Position numbers and translations under genes: made by a program. A stretch of 64,000 nt of DNA. Origin: Owenia fusiformis. Its lineage: Eukaryota > Annelida > Polychaeta > Sabellida > Oweniidae. Position 1 is the stretch's first letter. Every line of letters starts with the position of its first letter. Below, piece by piece: positions 1-11,432 of this stretch. Location of the stretch: the NCBI GenBank assembly GCA_903813345.2, contig CAIIXF020000006.1:40062848-40126847 (forward strand), given 5' to 3'. Under the pieces are notes generated by a model. That model had not been told where the DNA came from, did no database searches, and worked only from the letters and a program-made list of their open reading frames with translations.

Positions 1-706
1 GCGTTGATTATCAATGATTTCAAGCCCTCTAAAGTTTGAAAAATGAAAATACCTAGTGTTAATCCATAGATCATGATCGAAAATTAGAAATCATTTTTTG
101 GAGAATATACATACCACTCGTATGGTGCAATCTTATAGTCAATAAAATGTGTGTACTGTTTTTTTTAGATGAAAAACATTAGCAGAATGCATGAAAATAC
201 TCCCCCGATTCATTCAATCTACAAACAACTTGCGGCCGTTTGATGTATTGAGTGCTTTTGTGCCTATACAGGAACTGAGATATCTCATAATTTGCAAGTT
301 ACTTATCTTTTTTATTAAATGCTATATCTACACATAAAAACATGAAGATTCCTTATTAATTGAGGGAGTTATTGCAGAATGAGATGGTGGTATTTTTTGA
401 GTCGCGTTGTATAACTGGTTGATACTCTGGTTGATATTTATGTGTACATACGATTGTTAACTTGTTGTTGTCATATTAGTGTTACTGGTATATTATATAA
501 ATATTCAATAAAAACTTTAAGTGAAAACCTGTCATTAGAACAACAAATAGTACAAATAGTGATTTTTTGAAGTTTTCCACTACTTAGATTTTTCTAGATT
601 TTTGATATGTGTTTGAAGTTTTTATCTCATCAATATGCATTTGTTGCACTAGGTTTAATTAGGTGTGCAATTTTTTCATTTTTTTTGATAATTTTACTGG
701 AGTATA
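1..706. other. AT-rich flank, no gene seen
   Basis: No open frame, splice-bounded exon or clear repeat is visible here. It is AT-rich filler with short T and A runs. Confidence 0.5.
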
Positions 707-1578
707 CCTCAATCTGTTCATAAAAGCGTAGAACTACCTTATCTGTTTATAAAATGTTAAACTACCTTATCTGTTCATAAAAGCGTAGAACTACCTTATC
801 TGTTCATAAAATGTAAAACTACCTTATCTGTTCATAAAAGCGTAGAACTACCTTAATCTGTTCATAAAAGCGTAGAACTACCTCAATCTGTTCATAAAAG
901 CGTAGAACTACCTTATCTGTTCATAAAATGTAAAACTACCTTATCTGTTCATAAAAGCGTAGAACTACCTTATCTGTTCATAAAAGCGTAGAACTACCTT
1001 ATCTGTTCATAAAATGTAAAACTACCTTATCTGTCCATAAAAGCGTAGAACTACCTTATCTGTTCATAAAAGCGTAGAACTACCTTATCTGTTCATAAAA
1101 GCGTAGAACTACCTTATCTGTTTATAAAATGTAAAACTACCTTATCTGTTCATAAAATGTAAAACTACCTTATCTGTTCATAAAAGCGTAGAACTACCTT
1201 ATCTGTTCATAAAAGCGTAGAACTACCTTATCTGTTCATAAAATGTAAAACTACCTTATCTGTTCATAAAAGCGTAGAACTACCTCAATCTGTTCATAAA
1301 AGCGTAGAACTACCTCAATCTGTTCATAAAAGCGTAGAACTACCTCAATCTGTTCATAAAAGCGTAGAACTACCTCAATCTGTTCATAAAAGCGTAGAAC
1401 TACCTCAATCTGTTCATAAAAGCGTAGAACTACCTTATCTGTTCATAAAAGCGTAGAACTACCTCAATCTGTTCATAAAAGCGTAGAACTACCTCAATCT
1501 GTTCATAAAAGCGTAGAACTACCTTATCTGTTCATAAAAGCGTAGAACTACCTTATCTGTTCATAAAATGTAAAACTA
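707..1578. repeat. 28-30 bp minisatellite, about 30 units
   Basis: Thirty head-to-tail units can be counted. The A type contains ataaaagcgtagaactacct; the B type contains ataaaatgtaaaactacct and is 1 bp shorter. The joint between units is either ttat or tcaat, giving unit lengths of 28, 29 and 30 bp. B units occur at positions 2, 4, 8, 11, 15, 16, 19 and 30, and the tcaat joint dominates units 20-27. Variants are therefore clustered, as expected of local amplification by unequal exchange or slippage. Unit length is not a multiple of three throughout and stops are frequent, so it is not coding. Confidence 0.97.
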
Positions 1579-2746
1579 TTACAAAAGAGTGGCCAGAAGT
1601 GAAGGTGTGCCTGAAATATTAAAAGCAGCAATAAATGGATAACAGTGATAAATTAAAACCTCACATCTTATATGCATCTATACATCTATATTTTAACAGG
1701 ACACATATTTACATACCGTACAAGTACATACCTCAAAATATATAGTAATTTTTAGGAACTGCTAATCAAGAGTTCCGTGTAAGTAATAAGATAAATACAT
1801 GCATCACTTTAATTGTTTTCATGACAGATGAATAAGATTGGATAATGGATTCAAGAATTAATTCAAATGTTTTGTTATTGTTTTCTGAGTGAGTAAACTA
1901 ATTGAGTGATTTGGCATGCTGCCATGTTTTCACCAAGTGTTTTGAATGAGATGGGATTTTCTTACAGGGAATTTGGATTCAACACATTTAGCGTTCAGTC
2001 ACACTGTAAATATGCGACTTTGACTGCAAACCAGTATACCGTGTTGTTGTTTTATGTTTTTGTTTTGTTTTCGTAATAGAAAATGGCCCTTACTCTGTAT
2101 ATAATTTATGTTGATAAACTTAGCTGCCATCTTTTGTTTTGTAATGAAGCTCTTGGATCAAAAGCATTGAAATGGTAGTTTTTAACATGATCTTAAATTT
2201 GCAGGATTGCCCCAGACTGTTAACAACTATATTGCATAGCTTTGTAAAGGATTTTTGAGTCAAAAGCATTGAAATGGTAGTCTTTCTATTTTTTTTATTT
2301 GGTTTTCAATTGGCAGGTTTGCTAATCATAGTGTTGCCTTACTCTGTATATAATTGAGAATGATAAATTCCACTCCCATGTTTTGTTTTTCCAATAGACC
2401 ATTTCTAAATCCAATATTGGATTATACTTTATTTTATTTATTTATTTAATTGCTGATCATCCAAACAAGACTTGTGTAGAATTGTGTAATAATATATTGT
2501 TTGATTATTAATGAACAATATCTAAAATGTACATATTTTCCACTTTGGAAATGCATATATATCATCTTGTGACCAGCATGTAACACTCAAGCTTTGTGCT
2601 GGTTCCTGAATTTCTCATTATTTTGCAACTTTTATTAAATTACATGCAGAGTACCAAATTACTACTGCACCCATGTCTCTTTCTTTCTTGCAATTATCAA
2701 CGTGCAAGAAAATTCACAATATTAAAGGGGGTCTGCTTGTGTGTAT
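1579..2746. other. Noncoding stretch before the retrotransposon ORF
   Basis: No ORF1-like frame is visible, so this is either ordinary flank or the 5' untranslated part of the element that follows. It contains a diverged internal duplication: cttactctgtatataatt occurs near 2089 and 2338, and aaaagcattgaaatggtag near 2159 and 2262. Confidence 0.5.
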
Positions 2747-5700
2747 AATGCTTCTGTTTTTGGATACTGGATGATTTAAATGTACATGTGTCATGCCCCT
2801 GGACTGAATTCCCATTCTTTTCAATCATAGACAATAGTGAATTTATTGATTCTGTTCCAAATGGTGCTTCAATGAATAATTTTGAAAATAAAATATTCAA
2901 TCCACTTGATATGAAAGTTGACGATCCTGATGCCCCAGACTTTGATCAAACTACAAAAGACTTCATGGCAAAAAGTGAATATGTAACACTTTCTAATTTT
3001 AACGACAATCTCAATTCTAAGAATAATATAGATATGTCAATCATCCATTGTAATATTCGCAGTTTGCCATCAAATCATTGGAAGTTGACAAATCTTTTGG
3101 CATCAATCGATAAGAGAATCTCTATTATTGCACTATCCGAAACATGGTTATACAAAGATCAAGAGGCTACTTTTTCTCAGTTTATGAATTACAAAGGATA
3201 TTTTAAATCTCGTACTTCCAGAGGTGGAGGGGCTGGTCTCTTTATTCATAGTTCACTTAAAACTAAAGAAAGAACTGACCTTATATTCAATAATGAAAAT
3301 TGTGATGTCATAACTATAGAAATTATTGTAGAGCATGGGAAGAATATTTTAGTCACTAGTATTTACAAACCACCTAATGTCGATGTTGAAGAATTCAACA
3401 ATGATCTTGATGTTTATTTGTCACATATTTCAAGAGAAAATAACAAATTAAATTACATTGCTGGAGATTTTAACATTGATCTCTTTAAATCATTTGAACA
3501 TGATCTTACAGAAAGTTTCTATAACACTATGACTGCGTATAACCTCTTGCCCGTGATTTATAAAGCAACTAGAGTGACTTCTACATCTGCTACTTCAATA
3601 GATAATATTTTCACCAACGATCCAAAGATTGACTTATGTGGTATAATTTATAATGATATTTCAGATCACTTTCCAATTTTTGCTATTTCTGATAAACCTA
3701 TCAACAAAACTAAGTTTATAAAAAAATCAATTAGAAGATACACAAAAGAAAATATTCTAAAGTTCAAAGAAATAACTTCACATGAAACTTGGGATAATAT
3801 TACTGAACTCACTGATACAAACGAATCTTATGATAAATTTGAGGATAAGATGTCAAGTATCTATAATGAATGTTTCCCATTAAAACAAGTTACAATTAAA
3901 TTAAATAACAATAACCAGAAGCCATGGATAACATCGGCAATACTTAAATCAATTAGAAATAAAAGCAAGCTCTATAAAAAATATCTTAGAAATCCAAATG
4001 ATCAAAACAAAAACCAATACAAATCCTTTGCAAATCAGTTAAAAACCATCATAAAATTGTCTGAAAAACAGTATTATAATAACAAATTTGAACATAATCA
4101 GGGCAATATTAAGGCAAATTGGCAAATAATAAATGATATACTTCAAAGGAAAAATAAAAATAACAATATTTCAGATACTTTCCTTCAAAATAATGTTGAA
4201 ATAACAAATAAACAGGAAATAGCTAATCAATTTAATAATTTTTTTGTAAACGTTGGAGAAAAACTAGCAGCAAAAATACCAAAATCAAATAAAAACTCTT
4301 TAGACTTTATGCAAACAATAGGGAGACAAGCCGCCACTCTTTTCTTAGATCCAGTTGAAGTCAATGAATTGAATAAAATAATAAAAAATTTAAAACCTTC
4401 TGCAGCGGGACACGATGACCTTAAACCTTTTATCATTAAAGAATGCGGATCATTATTTCACGGTCCTCTTTTACATATTTTTAATCTATCTCTCACAAGC
4501 GGAATTTTCCCAGATCGACTTAAAATAGCAAAGGTTATTCCTATATATAAAAAAGATGACGCACATTTTTTCACAAATTATCGCCCAATATCAGTTTTAC
4601 CCGTGTTTTCTAAGATTCTGGAAAAGATTATGCACAGTAGAATTACTACATTCATAGATACAATTGACATTCTGTACATTAACCAATTTGGATTTAGGGA
4701 AAAAAGATCTACTTCCATGGCTGTCTTGACTTTTATTGAAAAGATTAGAAAAGCAATTGATGATGGTGAATTTACAATAGGACTATTTCTTGACTTTTCC
4801 AAAGCCTTTGATACAATTGATCACAACATTCTATTTAGTAAACTTGAATTTTATGGTATTCGAGGAGTTGCGCTCAATTGGATTAAAAGTTATTTTACTC
4901 AAAGAATTCAGAAAACATCATACAAAGATACTTTATCAGAACCTGAATTGATCACCTGCGGAATCCCCCAGGGTTCAATTCTCGGACCATTGTTTTTTAT
5001 CCTATACATCAATGATATCTACCTTTCTTCTCGACGACTATTTTTTGTGCTTTTCGCAGATGATACCAATTTATTGATACAAGGGAAAGATCTAAGTGAC
5101 CTTGCAGATATTCTCAATACTGAATTAAAACAAATAGAGGAATGGCTCATTACTAATAAATTATCCCTTAATGCTGACAAAACAAAATATATTATATTCA
5201 CTTCAACTCAAAAAAGATATAATTCAAATGATATAAGCATTTTTCTAAATAAAAAGAAGCTTCAACAAGTTGATCACATACATTTTCTAGGTATAACAAT
5301 TGATCAGAACTTAAATTGGAAGCGCCATGTTACATCTGTTAGTGCAAAAATCTCTAGAACTATTGGTATTCTATATAGGGTTAAACATCTGTTGAATAAT
5401 AAAGGATTCTTGAGCATCTATTACTCGCTTATATATTCTTATCTGATATACGGAAATGTTATTTGGGGTGAAGCGGGTAAAGGTATATTAAATTCACTAC
5501 ATCGTCTCCAGAAAAAGTTCACACGCATTGCAACAAATTCTGATTATCGAGCTCATTCTCTTCCCTTATTCAAACAACTAAACATTCTAAATATATTTGA
5601 CATAAACAAGCAATTGAAATGCCTTTTTATGTACAAATGGATTAATGAACTTGATAATTATCAGAAAATTTTCCCAAACCTCTTTAAAACTATCCAGGAG

Positions 5701-6108
5701 AGACATAATTACAACACCCGAAACAAGTGTTCTTATGACAAGCCCAAAGTACGAACAAATTATGGTAGAGCTATGTTGTCTTTCACTGCACCGATAATTT
5801 GGAATGAATTAACTGATGAAATGAAATCATCTGAAAGCATCTTCATTATGAAAAAAGAACTCAAAAAGTACCTTCTTAATCAATAGTATCATTCATAATC
5901 TATGTTAGTTTTATAATGATTTGCGGGCTTAATATGACACACACTATTTAAGCAGAAACAAATAGTATGCATTATTGCACAAGCAGATCCCCCATCTGTT
6001 CATGTATTATTATAAAACACGGGAATATACACATTATGTGTCACCCGTTTATTGTAACCTATTGTAAAGATATGATTAAATAAGAATAAATAAATAAAAT
6101 AAAAAAAA
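2747..6108 (+). mobile_element. Non-LTR retrotransposon (LINE), CR1/L2/Jockey-like, intact ORF2
   Basis: The element is recognised by its long endonuclease/reverse transcriptase ORF and by its 3' end, which closes in an A-rich aataaa-type tail at about 6080-6108. There are no long terminal repeats. The 5' limit given here is only the first base after the in-frame stop at 2746-2748, because no ORF1 or 5' boundary can be seen; the copy may be 5' truncated or the promoter may lie further left. No target-site duplication was found. Clade is inferred from the APE-type endonuclease and the C-terminal NTRN/IIWNEL-type tail. Confidence 0.93.
2788..5886 (+). CDS. LINE ORF2: APE endonuclease plus reverse transcriptase
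   Basis: This is a multifunctional retrotransposon protein of about 1,000 residues that nicks target DNA and reverse transcribes its own RNA there. An apurinic-type endonuclease comes first: CNIRSL near residue 88, SETW near 117, GDFNIDL near 226, SIDNIF near 270 and SDHFPI near 292. The reverse transcriptase follows: RPISVLP near 599, FSKAFDTIDH near 668, GIPQGSILGPLFF near 726 and the catalytic FADD near 756. A C-terminal domain has YNTRNK and APIIWNEL. The frame has no break. The codon at 2788 is GTG; the first ATG, at 2872, is the more likely start and still leaves the whole endonuclease, giving 1,004 residues. An intact frame suggests recent activity. Confidence 0.95.
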   Translation: MSCPWTEFPFFSIIDNSEFIDSVPNGASMNNFENKIFNPLDMKVDDPDAPDFDQTTKDFMAKSEYVTLSNFNDNLNSKNNIDMSIIHCNIRSLPSNHWKLTNLLASIDKRISIIALSETWLYKDQEATFSQFMNYKGYFKSRTSRGGGAGLFIHSSLKTKERTDLIFNNENCDVITIEIIVEHGKNILVTSIYKPPNVDVEEFNNDLDVYLSHISRENNKLNYIAGDFNIDLFKSFEHDLTESFYNTMTAYNLLPVIYKATRVTSTSATSIDNIFTNDPKIDLCGIIYNDISDHFPIFAISDKPINKTKFIKKSIRRYTKENILKFKEITSHETWDNITELTDTNESYDKFEDKMSSIYNECFPLKQVTIKLNNNNQKPWITSAILKSIRNKSKLYKKYLRNPNDQNKNQYKSFANQLKTIIKLSEKQYYNNKFEHNQGNIKANWQIINDILQRKNKNNNISDTFLQNNVEITNKQEIANQFNNFFVNVGEKLAAKIPKSNKNSLDFMQTIGRQAATLFLDPVEVNELNKIIKNLKPSAAGHDDLKPFIIKECGSLFHGPLLHIFNLSLTSGIFPDRLKIAKVIPIYKKDDAHFFTNYRPISVLPVFSKILEKIMHSRITTFIDTIDILYINQFGFREKRSTSMAVLTFIEKIRKAIDDGEFTIGLFLDFSKAFDTIDHNILFSKLEFYGIRGVALNWIKSYFTQRIQKTSYKDTLSEPELITCGIPQGSILGPLFFILYINDIYLSSRRLFFVLFADDTNLLIQGKDLSDLADILNTELKQIEEWLITNKLSLNADKTKYIIFTSTQKRYNSNDISIFLNKKKLQQVDHIHFLGITIDQNLNWKRHVTSVSAKISRTIGILYRVKHLLNNKGFLSIYYSLIYSYLIYGNVIWGEAGKGILNSLHRLQKKFTRIATNSDYRAHSLPLFKQLNILNIFDINKQLKCLFMYKWINELDNYQKIFPNLFKTIQERHNYNTRNKCSYDKPKVRTNYGRAMLSFTAPIIWNELTDEMKSSESIFIMKKELKKYLLNQ

Positions 6109-6143
6109 TATCAATGTTTCATGCAGCATATCAATGTTTCATG
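6108..6143. repeat. 16-bp direct repeat after the LINE tail
   Basis: The sequence atatcaatgtttcatg occurs at 6108-6123 and again at 6128-6143, with 4 bp between. It abuts the A-rich 3' tail of the retrotransposon. It may reflect an insertion or slippage event; no matching copy was found at the 5' side. Confidence 0.8.
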
Positions 6144-6916
6144 TTTTAACGGGTAAAACAATGGGGATAAAGCAATGGGGATTGAGTAAATTATAAATGA
6201 AACAATATCATCCCCATTCAATGCCCGAAGCATAAAAAACATTCATTTGAGTACATAATACTCATGACTTTTATAAATTCTATGTTGAACATTCTTAGTA
6301 AGTTTAATAAACATACGAATCTTTCATTATGACGCAGTAACTGTGCCTGACTGTTTAATGAATATGTACAGTATTATATTTTAACTGTTGCCAAAAACAA
6401 AGGTCTATACAAAATAAGTATCGATGTATTTCGTGACTCTTATATAGCTGCAGTAAACAATGCAGATAATGCCTTCCTAATATACTATGTAAAAAAGTCA
6501 GTGATTGAATAGACAGATATTTTTTTATGAATGCATAATTTATATAAGTAAAATGTACTCACTGGATACTAGTACTCTACTTTATTGATAGAAATGATTT
6601 TTGCGTGCAACATGCAACGATTTGTTTTTTAAATTGACTCTGCAAAAAGCATTTGGTATTCAGGGATATCATTAATTGGTAGTGAATCAAAAATACTTTC
6701 ATGACAAGAAATTTAAAAGTGTGGAGGCATGCAATATACATGTTTTTATATCCACTTATCTTTAACATCGTGTTTGATATTCAGGATTTATCTCCCCTAG
6801 CAATGGTTGTGCTGTATACACGATGTTTTGTTTGCCGTCGGGAATTGTTAGGCTAATGTTTTGGTATGAAACCGATATTTAATTCCTTCTAATAAAAAAC
6901 CTCCCTAGATTTTATT
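6144..6916. other. No gene seen
   Basis: AT-rich sequence without a convincing open frame, splice pair or repeat. Confidence 0.45.
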
Positions 6917-7353
6917 AAAGGAGAGGTATCGATATGGTGATCTGAATTCAACAATGTCTTTCTCATAAACCAATTATTAAAAACATTCTGTAAAAACACG
7001 GTCCTTTTATGTAATGTTGACTGATTGGCAACTATGTAATGCAAAAAATATTTTTATATATTTTATATAACTGTTTTTGTTAAAATTTTTGTTTTTTTAG
7101 TGCAAAATGACATGTCTTTCCGAACCTTGTTGGAACAAAATAGCATACACAACATTTTCTTAGACCTCTCAATATTAAAGTGATGCAAATGACATTTTTG
7201 TTGATTTAACAAAAAGTATGCAACAACTTAAAACAAAACCCCCCAAAAATAGATAAAAATTAAGACAAACCTTTCATTTCATTAACAATATACTTTTTTA
7301 AAATCAACCAAACTTTCCTTTGTACAATTGCAATATTGAGAGACCTAAACACC
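6917..7353. mobile_element. Partial copy of the 8.7-kb foldback element
   Basis: From its first bases (aaaggagaggtatcgatatgg) this stretch matches the inner foldback element at 8723-9448 for about 430 bp, including the blocks aaaacattctgtaaaaacac and ttatgtaatgttgactgattg. It then stops near gagagacctaaacacc, so the right terminal arm is missing. It is a nonautonomous, truncated relative without coding capacity. Confidence 0.85.
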
Positions 7354-7579
7354 TTTTGACATGATTGTAAATGTTGAACTTATTGCCTTCAGTTTTCAAA
7401 GATGCTAGGTCACCGCAGCCCGAAGGGTGAGGTGAATACATCCCTCAGATATATATATATATACACAGATATTCTCAGGGCCGGGTTGAATGGAAATTTT
7501 CATTCTGAGCTGTGGCCAATTGAACAATGTGAACCAGATGACCATGATTGGTATGGGATAAACAGATCATCCTCTAGTC

Positions 7580-7798
7580 GGTCCAGGATATTCTGAGTGG
7601 GATTATTCCTTCGCCAATATAATACATCTACCTGCGGGACCTACGGCCCTCGGGCAGATATATCATATTGGCCTCGGGATAATCCCAATATCCTGAACCT
7701 CCTTTTGCCAACATAATATATCTACCCTCGGGACCTACGGCCCTCGGGCAGATATATCATATTGGCCTCAGGATAATCCCAATATCCTGAACGTCATA
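7580..7798. repeat. Tandem pair of 93-bp hairpin units
   Basis: Two direct units start at 7608 and 7701. Each unit is a near-palindrome: gccaatataatacatctacc pairs with the reverse complement of cagatatatcatattggc around a loop containing acctacggccctcggg. The shared core gggacctacggccctcgggc is identical in both. The left flank gtccaggatattctg pairs with aatatcctgaac at the right end. Such GC-richer hairpins stand out from the AT-rich background and behave like miniature foldback elements. Confidence 0.85.
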
Positions 7799-8036
7799 CA
7801 TGATAATCTCTATATGTACATTTCAGAACCACGTGACATTTATAATCAGAAGCTAATGAAATCATGAAACTTAGTCAATGTTACTATATATCTGGCTCAA
7901 ATATGCTTGAGATTCGGCCAGAAAAACGTTCAATAAATTGTGACCTCTTGAATTATATAAAGATGAGACCGTTTTGGCTATATTTTTCTGACGTCATCAA
8001 AGTAACAAAATCAAGGAACTTACAAGGGGCTATTAA

Positions 8037-9556
8037 CAAATAACGCAAATAGAGTCCTATCTCAGAAACTAATTGGAGTTAGAACACCAAATCTGATACA
8101 ACGTATCACCAAACATTTTTCATTATTTCCACAAAATCTGAGGCACAAATATTACTTTATGTCAGAGCTACGGTTGCCATAGCAACCCATGGTATGGGCA
8201 TCTGAAGCTGGTCATGAATTATAACAATAAGGTATTGAACGTCTGTGCAAAATGAGTTTGAAAGACACCGTTAAGTCATACAGATTTGATGTTTTGGGTG
8301 TAACTCAATTCTGAAAAGGTTCTGTTATTGATGTGATGTACTTTTAATTGTGATGTTGGTATACCTACTCAACAATAGGTTTGCCATTATACATGCGACT
8401 TGTCGATACCCAACGATAGGATGACAGAAGATGGGCACCGAGGAAATCAGCCACACTGAAAAATGGTTGAATTGATAAGAGCAGCTGGTTATGGTTGATG
8501 AAACTGTCACTATTTAACATGAACTGGGCATTAGTTGTGAGCATGAAAATGATTATTAAAAAAATTGTGACATGATTTGAGGTGCTTCAGATGCTCATGA
8601 CTTAGGTTGCCCTAGTATGCTAAATCCTAATTGTTCCTTAATATTTAAGATATGCTTCAGGTACCCATACCACGGGTTACTATGGTAACTGTAACTTTGA
8701 CATATATCAATCTTTGTGCCTTAAAGGATTGGTATCGATATGGAGAACTGAACTCAACAATGTTTTTCTCTTAAACCAATCATTGAAAACATTCTGTAAA
8801 AACACGCTATTTTATGTAATGTTGACTGATTGACAACAATTTAATGTGAAAATTATATAGAAATATTTCATATAACTGTTTTTGTTAACATTTTTTGTTT
8901 TTTTAGTGCAATTGTTTTTGCTCCCTTGTACCAATTGTTGAGAATGAAATAAAATTTCTTTCCGAACCTTTTTGGAACAAAATAGCATATACGACATGTT
9001 TTAGACCTCTCTATATTAAAGTTATACAAAGGAATTTTTTGTTTACTTTAAAAAAGTATTCCAAAAATTAAAATAAAATCCCCCCAAAATAAATCAAGAT
9101 AAACCTTTTATTTCATTAACAAGATACTTTTTTTAATTCAACCAAAATTTCCTTTGTACTAGTACAATATTGAGAGACCTAAACATGTTGTGTTTATGTC
9201 GTTTTGTTCAAATGAGGCTCGGAAAGATGTTTCATTTCACTCTGGAAACATGATACCAAGAACAAAACAATTGTTTGATGCGTTTTCTAAAACAATATAG
9301 TATTGTATATATACATTTTTCAAATTATATTGTTACCATTCGATAGATGACCATTAAATTGACACTGTGTAGAAATTTCAGAATTTTTGATGACTGGTTT
9401 AAGAGAAACGTGTGTTTAAAAAGTTCGCCATATCGATACCCATCCTTTTCTGGAAATATTGATGAATGTTTAGTGATACTGTACTATTACGTTCAGTGTT
9501 TTAACCCCGATTAGTTTCTAAGATAGGGCTCTATATCTATTTGCGTTATTTATTGT
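8037..9556. mobile_element. Outer foldback element, split by a later insertion
   Basis: The left arm is 8037-8213. Its inner half (8142-8213) is the reverse complement of 8650-8722, and its outer half (8037-8141) is the reverse complement of 9449-9556. The right arm is therefore broken exactly where the second foldback element (8723-9448) sits. Pairing blocks include aaataacgcaaatag with ctatttgcgttattt and catggtatgggca with the ataccacggg region. The left arm carries gttgccatagcaac at 8173-8186, a match to an RFX X-box palindrome, probably by chance. No transposase frame is present. Confidence 0.88.
8723..9448. mobile_element. Inner foldback element (726 bp) inserted in the outer one
   Basis: The ends are aaaggattggtatcgatatg and the reverse complement of catatcgatacccatccttt. 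Long imperfect arms continue inward: the ctcttaaaccaatcat block near 8772 pairs with atgactggtttaagag near 9390, and acatgttttagacctctc near 8993 pairs with gagagacctaaacatgt near 9172. The element is noncoding. Related partial copies lie at 6917-7353 and 55860-56200, so the family is dispersed. Confidence 0.9.
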
Positions 9557-10062
9557 ACATTGATTTTTGAGCAGTCAGTCCTAATAAGTTCGTAAATACT
9601 TAGATTTTCAGAAAGATATGTTCCTTATATAAATACAGATGCTTGTTAAAAAGGCAATAGGGATCCAATCTATAACTCTTACAATTACGGAAAAGTTGTC
9701 GAAATTCGCGTCCCGATATTAGCATGTAACATCAACAGATTCATCGTTGTCGTTTGTTCATACATATTTACATAGTAATTGTTAGATGTCACGTTAAGAT
9801 TTACCAGTATGGTGTTTAGAAAATACAACGGAGACATCTATCAAGTGAATTTGATAAAGTACGTGAACTCAGAATACTTATATAGTCTTATTTTAATAAA
9901 GGAGTTGCTTTATAGTTGAATAAAGCTAAATAAGCAGATTCCACACTTGTTTTTATCTGTTTTCGTTGGGCCGGACTTCCGTGGGCGTCAATGTCAAAAA
10001 CTTGCAATTATGATTTATCAAAATATGTTGGTTGAATCTGTCTAAAACTCGAATGGTATATT
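9557..10062. other. No gene seen
   Basis: AT-rich spacer between foldback elements; no supported feature. Confidence 0.4.
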
Positions 10063-10917
10063 ATCACCCTATGCAGACAGAGCCTGTGGGAAATATTGGG
10101 TGCGGCGCAAATGAGCGGAGGGTGCGGAGCTAACGGTCATTTTTGAATTTAAAATTGGGATATTTCTGAAACTAAGCCGTTTTGGGACTTCAAATATACC
10201 AAGATATGTGTATTTGACACCAAATATCAATAAAATTGTGAAAATAGTAGTGCAATTCATTTTATAGCGACGCAGTATGCCTTAAACATTTTCCAGACCT
10301 ATATATTTTGAGACTATCCTTTTAATACTGCGTCCCCAGCATTCATAAAAAATGGTGTTCAAGATACACTACCCATGCAAATTATTTTTGCATCTTGGAA
10401 GCCAGGCAGTATCTGTGTGATTTTATAAAAATTCGGAAATATTTTTCAGATATGAGCCCCCTCTAAATATTGGGTGCGGAGGTACGTTTATGGAGCTCCT
10501 CCGCACCCAATATTTAGAGGGGGCTCATATCTGAAAAACATTTCCGAATTTTCATAAAATCACACAGATACTGCCTGGCTTCCAAGATGCAAAAATAATT
10601 TGTATAGATAGTGTACCTTGAACACCATTTTTTATGAATGCTGGGGACTCAGTATTAAAAGGATAATTTCAAAAGATATAGGTCTGGGAAAGGTTTAAGG
10701 CACACTGCGTCGCTATAAAATGAATTGCACTACTATTTTCACAATTGTATTGATATTTGGTGTCAAATACACATATCTTGGTATATTTGAAGTCCCAAAA
10801 CGGCTTAGTTTCAAAAATATCCCAAATTTAAATTCAAAAATGACCGTTAGCTCCGCACCCCCCGCTCATTTGCTCCGCACCCAATATTTCCCACAGGCTC
10901 TGTCTGCATAGGGTGAT
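10063..10917. mobile_element. 855-bp near-perfect palindromic foldback element
   Basis: Two arms of about 425 bp face each other around a short centre near 10490. The ends are atcaccctatgcagacagag and its reverse complement ctctgtctgcatagggtgat. Within the arms the GC-rich blocks ctccgcacccaatattt recur. Because of the symmetry the same 63-codon frame appears once on each strand (10069-10260 minus, 10720-10911 plus) with about six differences; this is explained by the palindrome. No transposase is present. Confidence 0.95.
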
Positions 10918-10995
10918 TATATGATGGCCTTGTAAATGCAGATATTGAGATAAATCAAGACAATTTTAGTTGTTAAACAAATATACATCGATTTT

Positions 10996-11432
10996 AAAGG
11001 CCCACTCTATTTCGTATTTTTAATGTTTTGGGGCAAAATAAAGACTTTTATATGCATTCTATAGAATGTCCAATGTATTGATAAGAACCCTATCTTTCAT
11101 TTGACACCAACAACAGCTCAAATGGACCACATCGAAGCTTACAATAATTATCAAAAAATAGTTTTCGATCTGTCAAGCTTGATATATATATGTTTTTATC
11201 ATTGTTATTGAAAGATGGCGAAGTTGTTTGTACAACATAATACATTCATTTTTACAGAAGTGTTGCCATTGTTTAAATCAAAAGTAATTAAAAACATGCA
11301 CTTTGTTTAGCATGTGCATGTATGTCTAATGATCTCTGAACTTCAAATGGTATTTTCTTTGTGAGTTATTTTTTTCTTGGTTCAATTAAAGCAAATCAAA
11401 CTTTGTATCATATTTGAGCGAGTGTGTGAGAA
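10996..11432. repeat. Dispersed repeat, copy A (other copy at 41132-41541)
   Basis: About 430 bp starting at aaaggcccact and ending at gcgagtgtgtgag is found again in inverted orientation at 41132-41541, which runs from cacacactcgcc to agtgggccttt. Shared blocks include ccaatgtattgataagaacc, gtttgatttgctttaat (reverse sense) and taattaaaaacatgcacttt. The two copies are clearly diverged by indels. There is no coding frame. Confidence 0.9.

Noticed and set aside
707-1578. CRISPR-like array of 28-30 bp repeats
   Set aside because: There are no spacers; units are directly adjacent and the setting is eukaryotic. It is a minisatellite.
8173-8186. RFX X-box gttgccatagcaac as a regulatory site
   Set aside because: It lies in the arm of a foldback element with no gene beside it; likely incidental.
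10069-10911. Two 63-codon frames as a gene pair
   Set aside because: They are mirror images of each other in a palindromic element, so one sequence explains both.
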